The translations under genes and the position numbers were made by a program. The notes under the pieces were generated by a model. It was given only the letters and a program-made list of their open reading frames with translations, made no database searches and was not told the origin of the DNA. This document shows, piece by piece, positions 36,501 through 42,920 of a stretch of DNA of 42,920 bases. The DNA comes from Buttiauxella agrestis ATCC 33320. Lineage in GTDB: Bacteria; Pseudomonadota; Gammaproteobacteria; Enterobacterales; Enterobacteriaceae. Location: the NCBI RefSeq assembly GCF_000735355.1, contig NZ_JMPI01000028.1, positions 1 to 42,920 on the forward strand, in the 5' to 3' direction. Within the stretch, counting starts at the first letter, position 1, and the number at the start of each line of letters is the position of its first letter.

Positions 36501-39107
36501 GTGCGTAACGGCGAGCATATGTCGGCAGAAGACCGGCTTTTGTTGCTGAGTGTGGCGCAAATTGTCCTGGATGATCGCGCTGGTGGCCTGAAAGAGCAGC
36601 TCAATCAGCGGCTTCAGGTAACGATCCCAACCCAGCAGGCGTTTATTGCGCGCATTGCTATACCGGCTAACCAGCACGAACCGTGGCAGCCGGATACCCG
36701 CGCTCTGGTGTTTTTCAACGGTCGCGGCGGGTTTTCGCAAGATGGCCGTGAATACCAGATTACGCTTGATGAAAACGACCAGACGCCCGCGCCGTGGGCA
36801 AACGTGCTGGCGAATGCCAATTTTGGCACCGTCATTTCTGAAGCGGGACAAGCCTATACCTGGTATGAAAATGCCCATGAGTATCGCCTCACTCCGTGGG
36901 AAAACGATCCGATCAGCGATCGTTCCGGGGAGGCGTATTATCTACGTGATGAAGAAAGCGGCGCCGTCTGGTCGCCCACCACGTTACCGGTGCGCGGCAA
37001 CGGGCACTATCTTACCCGTCACGGTTTTGGTTACAGCGTTTTCGCGCACCGTGAAACAGGCATCGACACGGAATTAACGGTGCTGGTGGCGGAACATGCC
37101 CCGGTCAAAATCGCCATTCTGACGCTCAGTAACACCTCCGGGCGCACGCGCAAAATCTCCGTTACCGGTTATGTGGAATGGGCGCTGGGTGAATCGCGTA
37201 GCAAATCGGCGATGCATGTGGTGACTCGCGCCTCGACGACCGGGCTTGGCTGTGGGGTGCTGGCGAATAATTTCTACAGTAGCAATGGGTCGGAAAGAAC
37301 CGCTTTCTTTGCGGTGACGGGCGTGCATTGTTCAGTGACGGGCGACCGACGGGAGTTTTTGGGGCGCAATGGTTCACAGCGTGATTCGGCGGCCATGAAA
37401 CAGCGCACTTTGTCGGGTAAAACCGGTGCGGGGCTGGACCCGTGCGGTGCGATTCAGTCTGCCACCACCATCATCGACGGCGATCAGCGGACATTTATTT
37501 TTGTGCTGGGTATCGGGCAGAACACGCAGGATGCGGAGCAGATGATTAACCAGTATCTGAACGAAGATGCCGCCCGCAGCGAGCTGGCCAATGTTCACAG
37601 TTACTGGCATCGCATGCTTGACCAGATTGTCATTTCCACGCCTGACCCTGCCGTTAACTTGCTTGCCAATGGTTGGCTGCTGTATCAGACCATCGCTTGC
37701 CGCCTGATGGCTCGCAGCGGCTACTACCAGTCTGGTGGCGCTTTCGGGTTCCGCGATCAGCTTCAGGATACGCTGGCTCTGAGCCATGCCGCGCCAGAAC
37801 GCCTGCGCGAGCAAATCCTGCTCTGCGCTTCGCGTCAGTTTGTGGAAGGCGACGTGCAACACTGGTGGCATCCGCCGTTAGGCAATGGTGTTCGCACCCG
37901 TTGTTCCGATGATTATCTCTGGCTGCCGCTGTCTATTTGCCATTACGTGGCGACGACCGGTGACATCGGCTTACTCGAACATCCTTTGCCGTACCTTGAA
38001 GGCCGTGAATTGCAGCCGGGCGAAGAGTCGGCCTATGAACAGCCGATTATCAGCGCGCTGGAAGAAACGCTGTGGCAACACGGGGTAAAAGCCATTCGCC
38101 ACGGTTTGCGTTTTGGTCAACACGGTTTGCCTTTGATGGGTGCGGGAGACTGGAACGATGGCATGAATCTCGTCGGGCTGGAAGGCAAGGGCGAGAGCGT
38201 CTGGCTGGGGTTCTTCCTCTATGATGTTTTGCAGCAATTTACGAAGCTTGCCGAACAAATCCACGATGACGAAACCGCCACGCTGTGCCGTGAAGAGGCG
38301 GCAAAACTGCAAATCAAACTTGAGGCGAGTGCCTGGGATGGCGCCTGGTATCGCCGGGGCTATTTTGATAGCGGGGAGGCGCTCGGGTCGCAGAGTGCGA
38401 AAGAGTGCCAGATTGATGCTATTGCCCAAAGTTGGGCGGTGTTGTCGGGCGCGGGAAGTGCGGAACGTTGTGCGCAAGCGATGCAGGCGCTGGACTCACG
38501 CCTGGTTGATAGCGAGGTCGGGCTGATAAAACTGCTGACGCCACCATTTAACGGCAATGGGCCAAACCCCGGTTATATTCAGGGGTATCTGCCTGGCGTG
38601 CGTGAAAACGGCGGGCAATATACTCACGGGGCTATTTGGGCGGTGATGGCTTTTGCCCGCAGCGGCAATATCGAACGGGCCTGGCAACTCTGGGCGCTGA
38701 TCAATCCGATAAATCACGGCCTTAATGCAGATGCGATAGCGCGTTACAAAGTCGAGCCATACGTGATGACGGCGGATATTTACAGCGTTGCGCCGCATAC
38801 CGGGCGCGGTGGCTGGAGCTGGTATACCGGTTCGGCAGGCTGGGCGTATCGGTTAATCATCGAAACGTTGCTGGGGATTGAACGCCACGGCGATTCGATC
38901 ACCGTTCACCCGTTACTACCGCGCGACTGGCCTTCAGTGAGCCTGGTTTATCGCTACGGTTCAAGTGATTATCAGATTAACGCGCAGCGTAGTACGGGGG
39001 ACTATCAACTGATAGTGGATGGCGTGCCGTTACCCGGGAATACCATACCGTTGTTGGATGATGGTCAACGGCATGTGGTGGAAATAAGCCTGGGGGCTAC
39101 GGCCTAA
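30519..39107 (+). CDS. ndvB: Cyclic beta-1,2-glucan synthase (NdvB/ChvB/Cgs type)
   Basis: A 2862-residue inner-membrane enzyme that builds, trims and cyclises beta-1,2-glucan from UDP-glucose; the length is close to Brucella Cgs and Agrobacterium ChvB. The GT84 glycosyltransferase domain has DSD at 633-635 and RRTRW at 778-782. Hydrophobic pairs occur near 413-467, 827-865 and 950-993, giving six membrane segments. A glycoamylase-like domain (about 1360-1525) contains ERGVPWGISESGYYSFDALQ. Two GH94 beta-sandwich-like regions follow (about 1590-1830 and 2060-2340), then the GH94 phosphorylase catalytic domain with MGAGDWNDGMN (2540-2549; Asp2547 probable acid). All domains look intact. No NdvA/ChvA exporter or glucan-modifying gene is adjacent. 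The start ATG has a weak GAG upstream. Confidence 0.95.
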   Translation: MKLNLKQWFTASNTLEPHSEIPGWLGTEPANESPIKSELFSAAQMERYGQKLARSHKISTTRLPYYLLKRLEDNEAIITSNCYLLNAGEKSGITPAGEWLLDNYYLIEEQIRVVRHHLPKNFGKGLPPLAAPHNCPRIYDIASEAIAHADGRWDAVSLTSYIAAYQQVTPLTLGELWALPGMLRLALIENLRRVSIEVAEAQKERNLADVWVTRIFECAENTPADLIMVIADMARSRPPLSSAFVAELVRRLQGRGNMLSLPLTWVEQRLAETGVTTDYLIHRFNQQLAASQLSVSNSIAGLRLLSETNWADFAEAMSLVEQTLRSDPSGIYPAMHFDTRDHYRHIIEILARHSHHSEPEVACHILGMAQAADAASPGHHVGYYLIGEGRVALEQQLGANTSWVVRLRHSFNQIPLLSWLGSLSLLTTAFTAHVLSRTHEQGMTWPLVLLALPLVVIVSQLAVNLLSEATTRFRSPMPLPRMDFSTGIPPEFCSMVVIPCLLTSRAGIDRLLNSLEVCYLGNNTPNLYFALLTDFADSPDENSVANDELLHWAEAQMQNLNRRYASVSQPLFFLLHRSAQWNEQQNVWMGYERKRGKLSMLNSWLREPAAQFSEVHGNVITPPSGVRYVITLDSDTVLPRDTAHKLVATMAHPLNHPVYDPVKQRVVKGYGILQPGLAEEIPRDGQGRYAAMSSNVPGNDPYSMMSSDIYQDLFGEGSFVGKGIYDVDTFAQATRNTCPENLVLSHDLLEGCYARSGLLSEVLLYEQYPNNYLTDVSRRTRWIRGDWQLLNWLKFNVRKADGTHDKNPLTTLSRWKLLDNLRRSLVAPSFLILLFCAILLVPNPLFWLAVLAVVLLLPGALVLAQDIVNKPARRPFLQHLKLVSYGGLKRLMRVGMGFITLPHEAGYSLQAIAVTLWRLSISHHNLNQWASFDQHVSGAKTSPLRFYRAMWLNVVSGMALIAVTSWLSPMLLFFAVPIGVLWCLAPLLLSWLSREPVRQAITFNAENKRLLRQSSREIWAFFETFVTEKENWLPPDNYQEIPQPVIAHRTSPTNIGLSLMANLTAWDFGYIPQGDMLQRITLTLDTLDKMEHYRGHLYNWYDTRTLVPLNPRYVSSVDSGNMAGHLLTLSAGLTGLRNQPILNTRQLLMGLEDTLQILEKTWGQHAPTSLRQLHNHCKTALTLHPSLLFPELKNMRAQSNRLHALCSHEDGRIRRWVDHLQHQLVLICHEWAHFLSWLPAQWESESLPTLSWLAQAKHSGEGTPPESVIRQARTRLDIITELEQRLTEHARMDFVFLYNEVTSLLSVGYNCDNNKLDNSHYDLLPSEIRLTSFLAIATNQLPLKSWFALGRLFTTIDNETALMSWSGSMFEYLMPNLVMPTYPGSLLEEMSQSAVKRQIDWSKERGVPWGISESGYYSFDALQNYQYHAFGVPGLGLRRGLADDMVIAPYATMMALTISPHKACENLLKLEKNGARGEYGFYESLDYTPSRLASGQMYAVVRSWMAHHQGMAFQALSHVLSGAPMVDRFMTSPAFQSARLLLQERVPDAVELYSPRRHFESHEGVLQPVQYETREFTDVDSLIPEVQLLSNSNYHLMVSQSGGGYSRWKDLALTRWRSDATCDNWGAFCYISDPVTNEVWSNTWQPLGEPVSQYDAIFTDAGAEFKLVAGTVGVKTQIVVSPEDDIELRRVTLLHRGRQPRTIELTTYAEVVLAPNESDMAHPAFSNLFIQTELVPEQHGILCHRRPRSPDERCPWMFHTMVVHGQAQNEISFETDRAKFLGRGRTPANAVVTEQGGLLSNSVGPVLDPILAIRQSIVLQPGLPVTVDIIYGVTESRQQSLALVEKYHDHPIADRVFELAWSHSQIVLRQINANEDDATLFNRLASAVLFPGPELRADAKTLCRNRRGQSGLWGWSISGDLPIVILNITSDESILLITTMIQAHHYWRLKGLAVDLVILNDNPGGYQQELQNQIVELLMAGSEASQIDKPGGIFVRNGEHMSAEDRLLLLSVAQIVLDDRAGGLKEQLNQRLQVTIPTQQAFIARIAIPANQHEPWQPDTRALVFFNGRGGFSQDGREYQITLDENDQTPAPWANVLANANFGTVISEAGQAYTWYENAHEYRLTPWENDPISDRSGEAYYLRDEESGAVWSPTTLPVRGNGHYLTRHGFGYSVFAHRETGIDTELTVLVAEHAPVKIAILTLSNTSGRTRKISVTGYVEWALGESRSKSAMHVVTRASTTGLGCGVLANNFYSSNGSERTAFFAVTGVHCSVTGDRREFLGRNGSQRDSAAMKQRTLSGKTGAGLDPCGAIQSATTIIDGDQRTFIFVLGIGQNTQDAEQMINQYLNEDAARSELANVHSYWHRMLDQIVISTPDPAVNLLANGWLLYQTIACRLMARSGYYQSGGAFGFRDQLQDTLALSHAAPERLREQILLCASRQFVEGDVQHWWHPPLGNGVRTRCSDDYLWLPLSICHYVATTGDIGLLEHPLPYLEGRELQPGEESAYEQPIISALEETLWQHGVKAIRHGLRFGQHGLPLMGAGDWNDGMNLVGLEGKGESVWLGFFLYDVLQQFTKLAEQIHDDETATLCREEAAKLQIKLEASAWDGAWYRRGYFDSGEALGSQSAKECQIDAIAQSWAVLSGAGSAERCAQAMQALDSRLVDSEVGLIKLLTPPFNGNGPNPGYIQGYLPGVRENGGQYTHGAIWAVMAFARSGNIERAWQLWALINPINHGLNADAIARYKVEPYVMTADIYSVAPHTGRGGWSWYTGSAGWAYRLIIETLLGIERHGDSITVHPLLPRDWPSVSLVYRYGSSDYQINAQRSTGDYQLIVDGVPLPGNTIPLLDDGQRHVVEISLGATA

Positions 39108-39111
39108 AAGG

Positions 39112-39297
39112 CGGCCAACCGCTATGGTTCCAGCGCCGTTAGCTCAGGTGGCCATTCCCGGGGTCGTTTATCGGGTGCTTGATTCGAAGGAGCTGTCAGC
39201 AAATCTGATGATGGTCAGTCGTAAAGACGAACCCAGCGCCGCGGTAATGGCTTACTTGAATCACTGCCGTCGATACGGTTGTCGCGCTGGAGAATGA
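39112..39297 (+). pseudogene. 3' remnant of a LysR-family regulator gene (fragment a)
   Basis: The frame reads AMVPAPLAQVAIPGVVYRVL and ends SANLMMVSRKDEPSAAVMAY-LNHC-RRYGCRAGE-stop. This is the C-terminal end of a LysR effector domain: the VPAPLA turn, the VVYR strand and the RKDEPSAAV helix start are typical. Everything before this is missing, as the fragment follows the glucan synthase stop by a few bases. A near-identical tail (VSRKDEPSAAV) reappears at about 41467-41536. Confidence 0.78.
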
Positions 39298-39489
39298 AAT
39301 ATCAGTGGTATTAGTCACCAGGGGAATGAGGCGGATTAATAAATGGATTCCGCCTTACCTTAGTTGTTTTCCTGTGCCTTAACATTCCGGTCTGAAATAA
39401 GACTTTTTAATGTTTTGAAAACGATAAAGTTTAAATGATGATGCTTTAACCTTGCCTTATCGGCGTAAATTTTTTGACAGTTGACCCAA

Positions 39490-40131
39490 ATGAAATGTAA
39501 ATCACTTTTATATTTAACCATCGTGACATGTTTATATTCGCAAACACAGGCATGGGCCGAATCTCCCCCTCCATCATCTGTGAATGTGGATGTACCCGCT
39601 CAAGCCGAGGTTCCGGACGCGAAGCCTGAAGACACCACGAAAATAACGCCGCCAGCCGCTACAGTCCCACCGGCCAATGAGGCCAATGCACCAGTGCCTG
39701 AGGAAAGTAAAAATTCCGCCCCCGAGCCGACGTCGCTGCCGGTGATCCCGGCCGAAACGGTGAGTGAAGAAAAACCGGCGGAGGCGGCTAAAGAGAGCGC
39801 ACCAGTATTTAAACTCGACAGCGAAGAACAAAAACGTGCCTACGCATCCGGCGTGGGCATGGCCAAATATATTGAAGATCAGATAGCTGAACAGAAATTA
39901 CTGCATATGACGCTGGATAAAGACATTCTGCTGGCCGGGATGATGGACGCCTTTAACCATCAGCAGAAAATGAGCGATAACGAGGTGCGTGACACTTTGT
40001 CTGTGTTTGACGAGCAAGTTAAGGTTCTGACGGCGGCTGAAAATCGGGCGCTGGCGAATCATTTCAATAGTGGATTTTATAATGTAAATCCTTTCGCTGT
40101 TCGAGCCTTCTTTATCGACAATTGCAACTAA
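39490..40131 (+). CDS. Secreted protein with FKBP N-terminal-type domain, C-terminus replaced
   Basis: An exported protein with signal peptide MKCKSLLYLTIVTCLYSQTQ-AWA, then a long Pro/Ala/Glu-rich low-complexity linker (about residues 25-105), then a helical domain (EEQKRAYASGVGMAKYIEDQ, later KMSDNEVRDTLSVFDEQV) resembling the FKBP_N dimerisation domain of FkpA/FklB-type prolyl isomerases. The catalytic FKBP domain is absent. The last 20 or so residues (HFNSGFYNVNPFAVRAF) are the antisense of a PglL-like gene, so the gene is probably cut near 40050-40065 and ends by chance in foreign sequence. An in-frame TTG at 39481 is an alternative start. Likely a broken gene. Confidence 0.65.
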   Translation: MKCKSLLYLTIVTCLYSQTQAWAESPPPSSVNVDVPAQAEVPDAKPEDTTKITPPAATVPPANEANAPVPEESKNSAPEPTSLPVIPAETVSEEKPAEAAKESAPVFKLDSEEQKRAYASGVGMAKYIEDQIAEQKLLHMTLDKDILLAGMMDAFNHQQKMSDNEVRDTLSVFDEQVKVLTAAENRALANHFNSGFYNVNPFAVRAFFIDNCN

Positions 40132-40833
40132 TAATTCCAGCCAGTGGCTATTCTTCAATAACTCACCGATAGCAACGCCGCAAAGGGAAAGGGCGATCAG
40201 CAGCAAGATTTTTCGGGGCTGGAGGCGGTAAATGACACACATCAGAGCCAATACAGCTGTGCTACCAAGGTAGCCGATCCGTGACTGAAGAATCACCAAC
40301 ATCGCAGGAAGCAAAAACACAGCGAGGCGGCAAAAATTTGTTAGCAGGCGGTTTGCTGTATTCAAGCAAAACCATAGTGCGATGGCATAGCCGGTGGCAA
40401 GGAAACTGGCAAGCACGTTGATTTGCTGGAATATACCGTACGGGCGCGTCCCGGGAACGAACTCCATCCAGTTATCATAGCTATGTGTTGTGAACTGCCA
40501 GAGCGTGATACTCCACTCCATCAACGCACCAACTAACACGCTTAACAATAGTAACTTTCTTTGCTGTGAGCTAAAAGGCATCAGGGTTAACACCCAAAAT
40601 AGCGCGATCCCACCCCATAAACCCGCGAGGCGAATATAGGCAGTGCTGGAGACAACTTGTGAAGTGTAAAGTGCGGGTAGGCTCAACAAGATGCCACCTA
40701 GAATAAAGAGTTTAAGTGACTGGGGTAGGGCGTGCACGGGTAAGCTAAATAATAAAATCCCGGCAACAAAAATAACTAGCGAAATAATACCCCAACACAA
40801 AATATTGCCAGGTAGTTTCAAACCTAAACCACC
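40050..40833 (-). pseudogene. Internal fragment of a PglL/O-antigen-ligase-like membrane protein
   Basis: About 260 residues with six or more hydrophobic segments, part of a longer open frame (39898-41430). It begins GGLGLKLPGNILCWGIISLV and contains FVPGTRPYGIFQQINVLASF and ILQSRIGYLG, which are hallmarks of the PglL-type O-oligosaccharyltransferase/O-antigen ligase family. It stops being family-like after SERIYIIKSTIEMIRQRP, just before the ligase's usual catalytic/C-terminal region; after that the frame runs antisense through the FKBP-N-type gene. Both ends are missing, so it is not functional as a ligase. Confidence 0.72.
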
Positions 40834-41470
40834 TAACGGCTCCGGCGTATAAGGATAATCGCTGCCGTACAAAACATGTTTGGGGTCAGCGATTTCCAGC
40901 AGCGCATTAAGCTGTCGAGGCAGTGGGAAACCGGCCAGGTCGTAATACATGCCGCGCAACGAGGTCATGAATTTTTCCGCATCCAGTTTTTCAGGCAGAC
41001 CGAGCGCAGGAGAAAGACCCGCCACACGATCGGCCAGCACCGGGATTGTCGCCCCTGCATGCGGCACGATAATTTGCACATTCGGGAAGCGATCCAGGGT
41101 CCCGGAAAGCAGCAGATTAAATACTGCTCGCGTAGTTTCGAACATAAATTCAATCATCGGGTACGGATAGCCAATCGGTGGCAGCGCTTCGGCATTTTCA
41201 CCTTTTGGCTGTACCTGACAGCACGGACAATGCGGGTTGGTCGGGTGAATGAACACTTTCGCGTGCCGACGATTCAGTTCCTCAAACACCGGATCAAAGC
41301 GGGCATCTCCCAGATAAACTCCGTGGAAATTACTTTCCAGCACCACGCCATCGGCCTTCAGGGTATCAAAGGCATATTCCAGTTCACGCAGCGCGCCGTC
41401 GACATCCGGCAGCGGCAAGGTGGCAAACATGCCAAAGCGCTGAGGATTATCGTGCGCAGCGGTGGCACCT
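40834..41470 (-). pseudogene. Fragment of an amidohydrolase-2 family metal-dependent hydrolase
   Basis: About 210 residues of an ACMSD-like amidohydrolase, running from HDNPQRFGMFATLPLPDVD to VLYGSDYPYTPEPL. The middle and late metal/catalytic residues are seen (HPTNPHCP, VPHAGATIP, GSDYPYT), but the N-terminal HxH metal-binding segment is missing and the C-terminus switches in frame to a PglL-like membrane protein. The first ATG is at 41430; homology continues upstream of it to about 41470, where LysR-like sequence on the other strand begins. Confidence 0.75.
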
Positions 41471-41536
41471 TTGATGCTGGTCAGCCGTAAAGACGAACCC
41501 AGCGCCGCCGTGCAGGCCTATCTTACCCACACCCGT
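41467..41536 (+). pseudogene. 3' remnant of a LysR-family regulator gene (fragment b)
   Basis: The frame APLMLVSRKDEPSAAVQAYL-THTR matches the C-terminal end of fragment a (LMMVSRKDEPSAAVMAYLNH), with about 80 per cent identical bases over 45 or so positions. Sequence after THTR is transposase DNA read on the wrong strand. The fragment is only about 70 bases long. Confidence 0.65.
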
Positions 41537-42871
41537 TCGAGCATATCGTCCTGATCCAGGGAGCGCTGGGATTTCTTCGTCGTGGGGGCTTTACGCCTGC
41601 GTGAAGGACCGTCTCCGGATGGCACTGATTGTGACCGGTTATTATCCCGTTCGGCCTGTACCAGTTGCGCCATTTCCAGTGCCCGGCCCAGGCGCTTATT
41701 GTCTACAATGGCCCCCTGATCGATTTCAGAAAGCTTGTCATAGGTGGAGTAGGGAAGTGATACGCCATTAAGCCGGAGCTCTTTATGCCCGCCAGGGTAA
41801 TGCCAGACATCGATGTATTTACCAATCGCCCGACGACTGAATTCGCTGTCTTCAATCAGGTAAAGGACTTTGTCGTACTGCACAGTGAGTGATTTCGACA
41901 CTTTGCGAGCTTCACGCCAGTTAAACACCATATCAAGGTCATCATCGACATCCAGTTCCCGATGAACATCAAACGCCTGGCGAGGCGCTTTTGCGAAACG
42001 ACGGTTGTAATCGTTCATGAATTCTTCGGCAAATGCGTTCGCAGCTTCCATGGAACTGATGCCCTGGAGCCTGAGTTCCTTGACCAGGCGGTCCTGAAGC
42101 GTCAGGTGCGCCCGTTCAACGCGGCCTTTGGCAGCACTGGTTTCTGCACAAATAGTCTGAATGTTCAGTTCATGCATCGCACGGCCAAACTGGGTATCGC
42201 CGTCGCCGCCGGTTGCGTTTTTATTGTTGATCCTGAATACACTGGCTTTGTCGCTGTAAAGCGCCAGCGGCTTGCCATGTTTTTCAATATAGCCCCGGGT
42301 CGCTTCAAAATAGGTGAAAGTAGACTCAGATTTCACGAAAAGCAGCTGCATTAAACGACTGGTTGCGTCATCAACGTAAACCAGTGCCGTACAGGTTTTC
42401 AAACCAGTGGTGGTCGCAGCCGTCGATTTGTATGAGTTCACCGGCACAGGCTCGGCGGTAGCGCGGTTGCTGAATTTTTGGCGCACGTTGCTTACGTGGC
42501 ACCCAAAGACTGGCCTGAGTCATCAGTTTACGGACAGTTTCTTTAGAAAGATGAACGCCGTGAACCTCAGACAGTTTTTCACATGCCAGCGTCGGCCCGA
42601 AATCGTTATAGCGCTCGCGAATAATATTCAGCGCGTATGCGGCCAGTCCCTGAGGCAACTGGTTGTTACTGGATTTACCACGACGGCGGCTGGTCATGCC
42701 AAGCGGACCATCTTCACGATAACGCTCAAGCAGACGGCGGCACTGACGGTCGGAGATACCAAGCCGGTGAGCTGCCATCTGTGTTGTCAGACGCCGGTCG
42801 ATGACGTCCTGAATGATCTTGAGTCGGTTAACTTCATCCAATGTGAAAAACTCCGCTGCGAGAGCCGTCAT
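41518..42871 (-). pseudogene. Broken transposase, probably ISNCY family
   Basis: DDE-type transposase in two frames. The first (42871 down to 42371) carries helix-turn-helix segments (MAAHRLGISDRQCRRLLERY, LSKETVRKLM) and IDGCDHHWFEN, the first catalytic Asp region. The second (about 42390 down to 41518) resumes at CTALVYVDDATSRLMQLLFV with ETSAAKGRVERAHLTLQDRL containing the catalytic Glu. The break lies between FEN and CTALVYVDD, consistent with a loss of about 11 bases relative to my recollection of the family (FENRGPACTALVYVDD). The C-terminus is also cut: DDMLE is followed by RVWVR-stop encoded by the LysR/IS junction. ATG 42871 has AGGA upstream. Not functional as read. Confidence 0.85.
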
Positions 42872-42920
42872 GGTAATCCTTACTTGATTATACACGCCGG
42901 ACATCTTAACTTAGCCCAGA
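41534..42920. mobile_element. Truncated insertion sequence (ISNCY-like)
   Basis: The transposase remnant defines an IS whose transposase-3' end is cut at about 41534 by LysR-like sequence. I compared the last bases of the window (around 42890-42920) with the 41500-41540 region and saw no terminal inverted repeats or target-site duplication, so the element lacks at least one end here; the other end may lie beyond the window. Confidence 0.7.

Noticed and set aside
39329-39355. AGGCGGA/TCCGCCT stem before the FKBP-N-type gene as a terminator
   Set aside because: The loop is 13 bases long and no T-run follows, so it is too weak to call. The rest of 39298-39489 is AT-rich and shows no other recognisable feature.
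1-42920. CRISPR arrays, rRNA, tRNA, toxin-antitoxin or phage-defence genes
   Set aside because: No regularly spaced repeats, RNA-gene-like sequence or recognisable defence proteins were seen on reading; a covariance-model scan would be needed to exclude small RNAs.

Overview
The window is chromosomal DNA from a member of the Enterobacteriaceae. The evidence is a recognisable marRAB-marC-sotB-eamA-ydeE block, a ptrR-sad-glsB-dgcF-uxaB block (both gene sets lie in one neighbourhood of the E. coli map), a dsbG, and short palindromic REP-type repeats between genes. A urea ABC transporter gene (urtE) and a cyclic beta-1,2-glucan synthase, neither part of the E. coli K-12 core, point towards an Enterobacter/Kosakonia/Lelliottia/Buttiauxella-like genus. 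The species cannot be fixed from the sequence alone.

Layout. 1-656: 3' part of urtE. 764-1939: a two-domain GNAT acetyltransferase. 2016-7547: efflux and multiple-antibiotic-resistance block (ydeE, eamA, marB, marA, marR with a complete mar operator, marC, sotB). 7715-15008: metabolic and signalling block (PhzF-like isomerase, ptrR, sad, glsB, dgcF, uxaB). 15178-17324: an MDR-type oxidoreductase whose start codon abuts a terminator-like hairpin, dsbG, and a DUF2132 protein. 17425-19358: an NDH-2-like flavoprotein divergent from an Rrf2 regulator that has the unusual Glu/His/Cys ligand set of RsrR. 19362-25208: two complete, divergent FecBCD/BtuFCD-type ABC importers for an iron chelate or related metal compound. 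25387-30336: lipoprotein with a YSC84/SYLF-like domain, a chemotaxis transducer with no periplasmic sensor domain, an unassigned ABC-F ATPase, Nudix and VOC proteins, and a zinc-ribbon microprotein. 30519-39107: one 8.6-kb gene for an NdvB/ChvB/Cgs-type cyclic beta-1,2-glucan synthase.

39108-42920 is different in character. It is a patchwork of gene pieces: a LysR 3' end, a secreted FKBP-N-type protein cut at its C-terminus, a fragment of a PglL-like O-antigen ligase fused in frame to a headless and tailless amidohydrolase, a second LysR 3' end sharing a near-identical stretch with the first, and a transposase that is both frameshifted and cut off. This is either a genuine rearrangement scar or an assembly chimera, and it is the most anomalous part of the window.

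The strongest candidates for under-described biology are the RsrR-like regulator/flavoprotein pair with its two palindromes, the large glucan synthase in an enteric background with a sigma-S-like promoter and no export gene beside it, and the paired iron-type importers. No CRISPR array, rRNA, tRNA, plasmid origin or intact prophage was recognised.
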